The notes under the pieces are model-generated. The model had not been told where the DNA came from, searched no databases, and worked only from the letters and a program-made list of their open reading frames with translations. A stretch of DNA of 64,000 nt from Paratinospora sagittata (Eukaryota; Streptophyta; Magnoliopsida; Ranunculales; Menispermaceae), in NCBI GenBank assembly GCA_035771175.1, contig CM069590.1:62951254-63015253 (forward strand), given 5' to 3'. Shown here piece after piece: positions 58,021 to 64,000 of this stretch (its first letter is position 1; each line of letters opens with the position of its first letter). The position numbers were made by a program, and so were the translations under genes.

Positions 58021-60610
58021 TGTGACTCCCGTACCTTAGAATGACATCATTTTAACTCATAGAGTACTCGTGTATATATATATACATATATAATGCTCGA
58101 CATATATTAGTTCGAGTGTCTTTGCCTGATTTTACGTCATTTAGAGTGCGCGTAAAGTTTCAGAATGATCGAAGACCCATTCGACATCGAAACATGTCGA
58201 AAACGGTGTTTTGGATCAATGAAGCTCGCTTTATGGAGGAAAAAAATTTTGTTACCGATTACATCAATGACATGATCTCTTAGATCTGTGGTCCAATTGA
58301 GCTGAAATTTTTTCAGTTTATGCTTTTCTGATAGATCTTCATTATGAACGATGAAGATCTTGATCGGAGTTTTCTACTATGAGTTATAAGACTTCAAACA
58401 CTGTTTCTCATATTTGCAGATTTTCTTACGCAGTTCTGATCAAAGATTGGATCTTACAATCCTACCGTTGGATTGAGCTTAATTTTTATCAGAAAGTTGG
58501 CAGCTGACTCATAAGACTTTTAATCGGTTAAGATGTTAAATTTGTGAGTCATTTACAAGAAATTAATTATCTAAGTGCAAGTAATTGCAGCAGAAAAACT
58601 ATTTCTTTTATTAAAGTGTACTTTTTTTAAATATGGGCCCAAAATGCCACTTAACCTCTATATAAGCCATTGAGATGTTATTTCTCTCAATTTTTCACTT
58701 CCGAAAGAGGTTAAAGAGCTTGGAGAAGAGGAAAGGAAGGGAAGATGAGAAAAAGAAGGAAAAAGTTGGGGTTTTGGGTGCATTCTTGCTCAAGAATCCC
58801 CAATGTTTCTCATTCTTTCTCATTTTTCTTCCTTCTATCACTTTCATTCATGCATGCAAGCTTGCTTTTGACCTAATGGGTGTTTTTCACTCATGAATAC
58901 ATTTTTGAAATTAGGTCTTGCATTTGAGATATGTTAATCTAGAGGATGTTGATAGTCTATAAATGGTGAAACCCCTAATTTCTAACAAGAAATTGGTAGG
59001 GTTATAGGTATTTGACCTAAACTAGGATTTTGAAGTTAGGGTTTCCTATTCAATTTACATGTGATTTATGTTGAATACTTGGGTAAATGTGGATGTATAG
59101 TAGTCCAATTTACTAATTTTGATTAGTGGACAACCCTAGTGTAATGTAATTTGAAAAATTTTATTGAATTTGGGGATTTGCCCAAATTTAGAGATTTTGA
59201 CTTAGACTTAGTCAATTGATGAAATTGACTTAATAAATAGTCTAATTGACCCTAATTATGATTGAATGCCCTGTATTATAGTGGTTGGATCATGAGGATC
59301 AACCTATTGCATTTAATTAGGTTATGTATGGTTTAATTTGATTTTAAATGGTTGAATTAAGCAATATGGGATTAGCTCATGTGTATAATCATTTTAGAAT
59401 CTTAATTGGCTATGGAATTGGGTTTGATCATAGTTGTTTGGCACACTAATGGACTGATTTTCAGTAATGTATAAATCATGTTTCATGCAAGAATTTTGGT
59501 TGATTTAAGTAACCCAAATAGGCCAATTAGGGATTGAGGTGCTTGGAGTGATTGTGGTCATTCAAGTTGTGGATTAAATTGGCTAAGTCTAGCCAATCAA
59601 GTTGTGAGTGTTTCTTTACTTGTTGGTTTTTATATGTGACATTGTAGTATAAAAATGCGTTTTAAATGCTTATCTATTGTAGTGTGCATGATTTAATGTC
59701 TCATGAAATGTATTTGAGCATAATCTAATAGGGTTAGCAATTGGGTAGTGTCTCCTAGTTGAAATTTTCTTCAGGGAATCTCGTAAGTCTAGTGGTGATC
59801 CTTAATTGTGGACCTAGCAAAGGATTTCTATGGGTTGTGTATGTTAGGATTCAACAAGGCATGGTACTTGTCTTAGTGGGCGGATTCTATGATTCATACA
59901 ATCCTAGGAATTCTAATAGAATACGGGTAAAAGGTTGATCGGGCGATAGGTGTCGTGCACTCAGGCCCTTGTATTGATTCTTACTCAAGAGGTGTTAGGA
60001 TTGTATGAGCATGTTTATAAACGATATGCATTGTCTTGTATATGACGTGATGCATTATATTGAGTATGTATGTAATTATATTTGTATCCATGATGATAAA
60101 ATGGTTTTAATGATATTGCAATATTTTACATAAATGCATATATATGTTGTCACTTGTAGAAAACATTCACTGAGCTTGTTGTAGCTCACTTCTCACTCTT
60201 ATTCTTTCAGGTTCGGATAGGAAGGGGAAGGAAAAAACTTAGCTGCGGGCATTTTCCCTACACTTTTGTGACGTAGGTGTTTAGTATTTTTCCGCATTTA
60301 TTTTGATAAATTGTATTATGTAACGCCTAATGTTTATATTTAACACATAGATGAGTTGTAATTTATGGTTAAGTAAGATTTTGTATATTTTGAACATTAT
60401 AGACTTAAAAAGAAAAAAATAAAATAAAAATTTATGGTTGTCATTTGAGTATGTTTTTACATTGATGATCTATTATTGTCCATGTGTTTTGATGTTGATT
60501 ATTGGGATTATGGTGTGTTGTTAGAAGGTTAACGGGATGTCGGGAATATCGAGAGAGAATATACCCGGGTTCCGTGCCAGTCATGATGTCACAGATAGTG
60601 GGTCATGACA
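58021..60610 (+). mobile_element. Solo LTR of a large gypsy-type retrotransposon
   Basis: The 2,590-bp unit starts TGTGACTCCCG and ends GGGTCATGACA, imperfect inverted ends. Flanking 5-mers TTGTC and TTGTT match at four of five bases. A TATA box TATATAAG lies at 58,659-58,666, and the 3' part has CACTGAGCTTGTTGTAGCTC (about 60,168-60,187) followed by CTTTCAGGTTCGGA, a pattern common near the 3' end of Tekay/Del-type chromovirus LTRs. No primer-binding site, polyprotein or second LTR follows, so the internal part was probably lost by LTR recombination. The Lys/Glu-rich frame at 58,675-58,896 is LTR sequence. Confidence 0.75.
58659..58666 (+). promoter_or_regulatory. TATA box of the solo LTR
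   Basis: TATATAAG within CCTCTATATAAGCC, the only strong plus-strand core-promoter match in the LTR. Confidence 0.5.
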
Positions 60611-60939
60611 TTGTTACATCAGTTTGGGTATTATTTTGAATACATATCTTAGGTCATTTTAACACTTCTCAAAAGAAAAAGTACACCCTCCGCTTATGAT
60701 ACCCTAAGCATGGTATGACTTTGGGTAAAATTCTTGGATTGTAAAAGCATTTTTCTTTTTTTCTTTTTTTCTTTTTTTAAGATGATGTCTTAATAAACTT
60801 CAAAAAAAAATTTAAAATAAAGCCTTCACTCTTACCTTTAAACCAAAGTAGTACATATTAAAATATTTCTTTTTTTTAAAACTCAAGATATTTTCGGGAC
60901 TCTCAAAAAATTCAAAACATACGGAACATTAGGTTAGGC

Positions 60940-61103
60940 GAAGGGTGGAGTTAAAGAGCATAAGATTCTACCATACAGTAGATCTTGAGTTCGAACCTCC
61001 CACTTAAACAACGACGTTCTTAAATGTTTGTGGTTGTGCTCTAAGGGACTAGTGGGATATCCCCCTCTGATAAACCGACTTAGGAAAAAAAAAAAAAAAA
61101 AAA
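60940..61103 (+). mobile_element. SINE copy with poly(A) tail
   Basis: GGCGAAGGGTGGAG (A-box region, about 60,938) and CTTGAGTTCGAACCTCCC (about 60,984-61,001, an almost exact B box) are followed by a body and a 20-base A run at about 61,084-61,103. This order is that of a tRNA-derived SINE. The body differs from the 17.4-kb copies, so it may be another family. Confidence 0.65.
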
Positions 61104-61119
61104 GACATGCCCTTTCACT

Positions 61120-61344
61120 AAAAGAAACTAAGTATATTTGAAAGAGCTTTTACAAAGTGCTTTTTGAGTAAAAGCATTTTTGAAGGTATTTGACAACACT
61201 TGCTTCTAGCTAAATTATGGTAAAAAAAAAGTAATTTTTTGGTTTTAAAAAAAGTTGTAAGAGACTAACTTTTTTCAAAAATGTTTCTTCAAAAAGTATT
61301 TTTTTGAAAAAATATTTTTGGAAAGGCTCTCCCAAACATGCCCT
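61120..61344. mobile_element. MITE, second copy of the GAGCTTTT family
   Basis: The right end reversed reads TAGGGCATGTTTGGGAGAGC, close to the left end of the 43.2-kb copy. The left arm TTTGAAAGAGCTTTTACAAA followed by AAGCATTTTTGAAGGTATTT is its inverted counterpart. The interior is T/A-rich. Confidence 0.55.
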
Positions 61345-61534
61345 ATGTCATCTTCAATTGCAAGCGTTCCTCACAAAAAAAAATGACAAACCACAACAAG
61401 ACAAAGGGCATAAACAAAAAACAAGGGTGACTTACAAAGTATTTAATCACACCATATTTTGCCACTTCTAATTGCACCTTAAAATCATGAATTCCAATAT
61501 TAGTATCTCTTCCTAATTCATTGCGCATTTTAAG

Positions 61535-62135
61535 GGTGTAACGGGGGGTTGGGTTCAAACCAAAACTAAACCCAATTCAAATAATTCGGATTGAAAAACA
61601 TGAAACTCAACCCGAACCAAACTAACTCCTTAACCCAACTCAATTCAACCTAAACTAGTTCGAGTCGGGTTGAGTTGGTCATTCAGATTGGGTTGGGTTG
61701 GTTATTCGAGTTGAAAAGACTTTGAATTTTTTTATTTTTTTTTTCAAGAAGATGGTTAAACTTTAGAAGAAAAAAATAAAAAAATAAAAGATAAATTTAA
61801 GAAGAAAAAGAAATAAAAAAAACAAAACAAAGAAGAAGAAGTAACAAAGGAGATGAAAAAAAACGAGGAAGAAAAAGGCGGATTGAAGAAGAAGAAAAGA
61901 AACAAAGTAGAAGAAGGGTAGAAGTTCTATATAGAAAGACAAAAAAGTTGCGATGGGTTTGAGACTTAGGGGATTTCTTTAGTTTTGCGATTTGATGGTT
62001 GGGATAAGGAATTTAAAGATTATTGTTGGGTTCGATTCAAATTGAGTGGAGTTGGATTCTAATGGTGTCAACCCATTACCCAACCCCAACCGTTCAGATT
62101 AAAATTTTTGAACCCAACCTTATCCTAAACACTTA
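61535..62135. repeat. GGGTTGGGTT-rich dispersed repeat
   Basis: Begins near GGGTGTAACGGGG and is filled with TTGGGTTGGGTTGG/CAACCCGAACC words, with purine-rich GAAGAAGAA runs (61,760-61,920). Related to 984-1,197. The LTR at 62,136 starts directly after it, mirroring the left edge of the window. Confidence 0.45.
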
Positions 62136-64000
62136 TGTAATACCCAGAAAAAAAAAAAGATTTCAAACACGATCCTGGAATCTCGCCGACATGTCGCCTG
62201 AAATCTCGCCGAGATCTCGCCGGAAATCTCGCCGACATGTTGGCTAGAATCTCGCTCTCGCTCTCTTTAAACTCAATCGCACAACCTCGCCCTTTCGAAA
62301 ACAACGCACAAGCCTCTCGAAACCCTCTTCTCTTCTCTCTTCCTTTCTTCCAGCGCACACCGCCGCCCTCTCTTCTCTTCTCCGCCACTGATCTAACCGC
62401 CGCCGCTCTTTTTCTTCTCTTCTCTTCTCTTCTCATCTTGCCGCCGCAACTCATCACCGCCTCTACTCTCTCGCTCTCGCCAGGTTTTCTCTCAACCCTC
62501 TGCTCAAAACCTGAAACCATCTCGGCGTTGCTCCTCATCTCGCCGTCGCCGCCCTCTTTTCTTTTCTCCGCCACTGATCTCACCGCCGCACTCTTCTCCG
62601 CCACTGATCTTGCCGCTCTCTCTCTTCTCTTCGCCGATCTCTCGCTCTCACTCTCGATCTCTCACTCTCACTCCCTCTGCTCTATGCACCTCGCCCTCAC
62701 TCTCTTCTTCTTCTCTTCTTCTCATTTTCCCCATCCTCTTTTCTTTCCCTTTTCTCTCTCTCTCCCCTGTTTTCTTCCTTCTGCCCTGCAACTCACTCAA
62801 GTGTATTTTATTTTTTTTTCTTTTCTTTTCTTTTCTTTAAGCAACCACCATATTATATAATATATTTATATATATATATCATACATACAATACCACATAT
62901 AAACTCCCATATTTTCTTCCTTCCGCCCTGCAACTCAAAATTTATTTTTTTTATTTTTTTTATTTTCTTTTAAGTAACCAACAGGTTATATAATATATTC
63001 ATATGTGTCATACATTTTTTTAACCAAGTGTTATTATTTTTTTTAAACATTGCAACTCAAGTATTATTATTTTTTAAGCAATCAAGATGTTATATAATAT
63101 ATTTATATGTATCATACATTTTTTTAACCAAGTGTTATTATTTTTTTTAAACATTGCAACTCAAGTATTATTATTTTTTAAGCAATCAAGATGTTAACAT
63201 GATTTTTATTCTGATCAAATGATAATTGGATGCATAAAATTCATGTGGTAGTTGAATTTATTTATAAATTATAATGCCTGATAATGAAATGTATGATTTG
63301 GAATATTGGCATAGTGAATGCGTGAACACTATTATAATTAATTTTGTGACATGATACCATGTGTAGTGGAGTTGAATATGTTTTATGGATGCACTTAATA
63401 TCGTGCTTATACCGTACGTATGGCGTAGCATCACTAAAGAACACGATTAAGGTAGGAATCACACATATGAGGCAGTTATTCTAAGGAATATCGCCAATGT
63501 TCTAATTTTTGGGCTGTGCCACCTTGAGTTTGGTTTTCCTAAAGGTACGTGATATACTCAAACAATCTAATGTTGCAACGATTAATGTGTGAAACTTGTT
63601 TGTAATGTTCTTGTATATGTATCATAATAAAATATTGTGAATTGTTTAGATGACCCACTGGGCTTTCAAGCTCATCCATATTTTTTTTACGTGCAGGTAC
63701 TTAGAAAATAAAATCGCAAGTTCGTGACGTAGTTCAGTGTAGTTGGGGTGGGTTTAATTAATTAATTAGTATTATGGTGAAAGACTGAATATTTTTATTT
63801 GACTTTTAAAGGTTTATGATTTGAATGAATTGTATTGATAATCGAAATTCAATGAATATTATTACGGTTAATAAAGACTCTGTGATTTATTTCACGTGTG
63901 AATGTCATGGAATAGAATTCATTAATTCTATTTGATGATTGTATTTAAATGTTGGGTCCATAATGGATGGACAATGGCAAGTACCTCGTATGAAGATAAC
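62136..64000 (+). mobile_element. LTR of a large retrotransposon, running off the right edge
   Basis: Starts TGTAATACCCAG. The first part is CG-rich with reiterated TCTCGCCG words (62,178-62,235) and a long CT-rich tract giving Ser/Leu-rich frames (62,237-62,860) that are not genes. A period of about 104 bp repeats through 62,840-63,200. Near 63,653 GACCCACTGGGCTTTCAAGC followed by TACGTGCAGGTACTTAG is the same kind of 3' LTR signature as in the 58-60.6 kb LTR. Its 3' end and any internal region are outside the window. Confidence 0.6.
62960..63200. repeat. Tandem repeat, about 104-bp period, inside LTR
   Basis: The unit CATACATTTTTTTAACCAAG followed by TGCAACTCAAGTATTATT and AAGCAATCAAGATGTTA is present twice almost exactly (CATAC at 63,009 and 63,113), with weaker copies upstream to about 62,765. 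Confidence 0.8.

Noticed and set aside
58675..58896. Lys/Glu-rich 73-codon frame
   Set aside because: It lies just after the TATA box of the solo LTR and is LTR leader sequence.
62125..62604. 159-codon minus-strand frame rich in Arg, Glu and Lys
   Set aside because: It is the reverse of the same CT-rich tract and has no independent support.
62237..62860. 207-codon plus-strand frame rich in Ser, Leu and Pro
   Set aside because: It is a CT-rich low-complexity tract inside an LTR with reiterated words and no domain.
1..64000. CRISPR arrays, bacterial operons or organelle inserts
   Set aside because: No regularly spaced short repeats, no prokaryotic gene clusters, and no recognisable plastid or mitochondrial genes were seen.

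Overview
The window is nuclear DNA of a flowering plant, most likely a eudicot. It is AT-rich, the genes have short introns with GT/AG borders, and most of the space between genes is retrotransposon, SINE and MITE debris. The species cannot be named from what is visible.

Three host genes look intact, all on the minus strand. (1) A CYP84A-type cytochrome P450 (ferulate/coniferaldehyde 5-hydroxylase, F5H) at 9,059-11,054 with two exons and 526 codons. (2) A subfamily-I GATA zinc-finger transcription factor at 45,611-46,761 with two exons and 340 codons. (3) A secreted subtilisin-like protease (SBT type) at 51,682-57,250, for which I could place 11 exons that join in frame to 767 codons with Asp, His, Asn and Ser catalytic-site residues present. 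Three further host loci are partial or broken: the last four exons of a DUF1640/CCDC90 (FMP32/MCUR1-like) mitochondrial coiled-coil gene (4,141-4,707), a secreted glycine-rich protein gene with frameshifts (41,180-41,875), and an unrecognised exon-like segment near 17.1-17.4 kb.

The largest feature is a decayed endogenous pararetrovirus (Caulimoviridae-like) at about 25,437-34,255, plus strand. Read left to right it gives protease, reverse transcriptase/RNase H, a viroplasmin-like ORF, an intergenic region with TATA box and AATAAA, a membrane-protein-like frame, movement protein, coat protein and a zinc knuckle. This is a circular permutation of one genome unit: both ends fall in the acidic linker between zinc knuckle and protease. 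A 468-bp solo LTR with a perfect 5-bp target duplication later landed inside it.

Other mobile DNA, left to right: LTR of a large element running off the left edge (1-983, minus); a TRIM element (1,484-2,595, target duplication GAAGC); an inverted pair of tRNA-derived SINE copies (6.4 and 17.5 kb); a copia derivative without integrase or RT (17,911-20,263, target duplication CCAAT); a three-level nest in which an Au-like SINE is split by a copia element (35,929-40,375, target duplication GAGTC), itself split by a solo LTR (37,529-38,016); a 2.6-kb solo LTR (58,021-60,610); two MITE copies (43.2 and 61.1 kb); and an LTR running off the right edge (62,136-64,000).

The host genes show no operon-like relationship. 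F5H acts in syringyl-lignin synthesis, the GATA factor in transcription and the subtilase in the secretory pathway or cell wall. A tight cluster of three perfect G-boxes at 49.44-49.55 kb belongs to no gene I can recognise.
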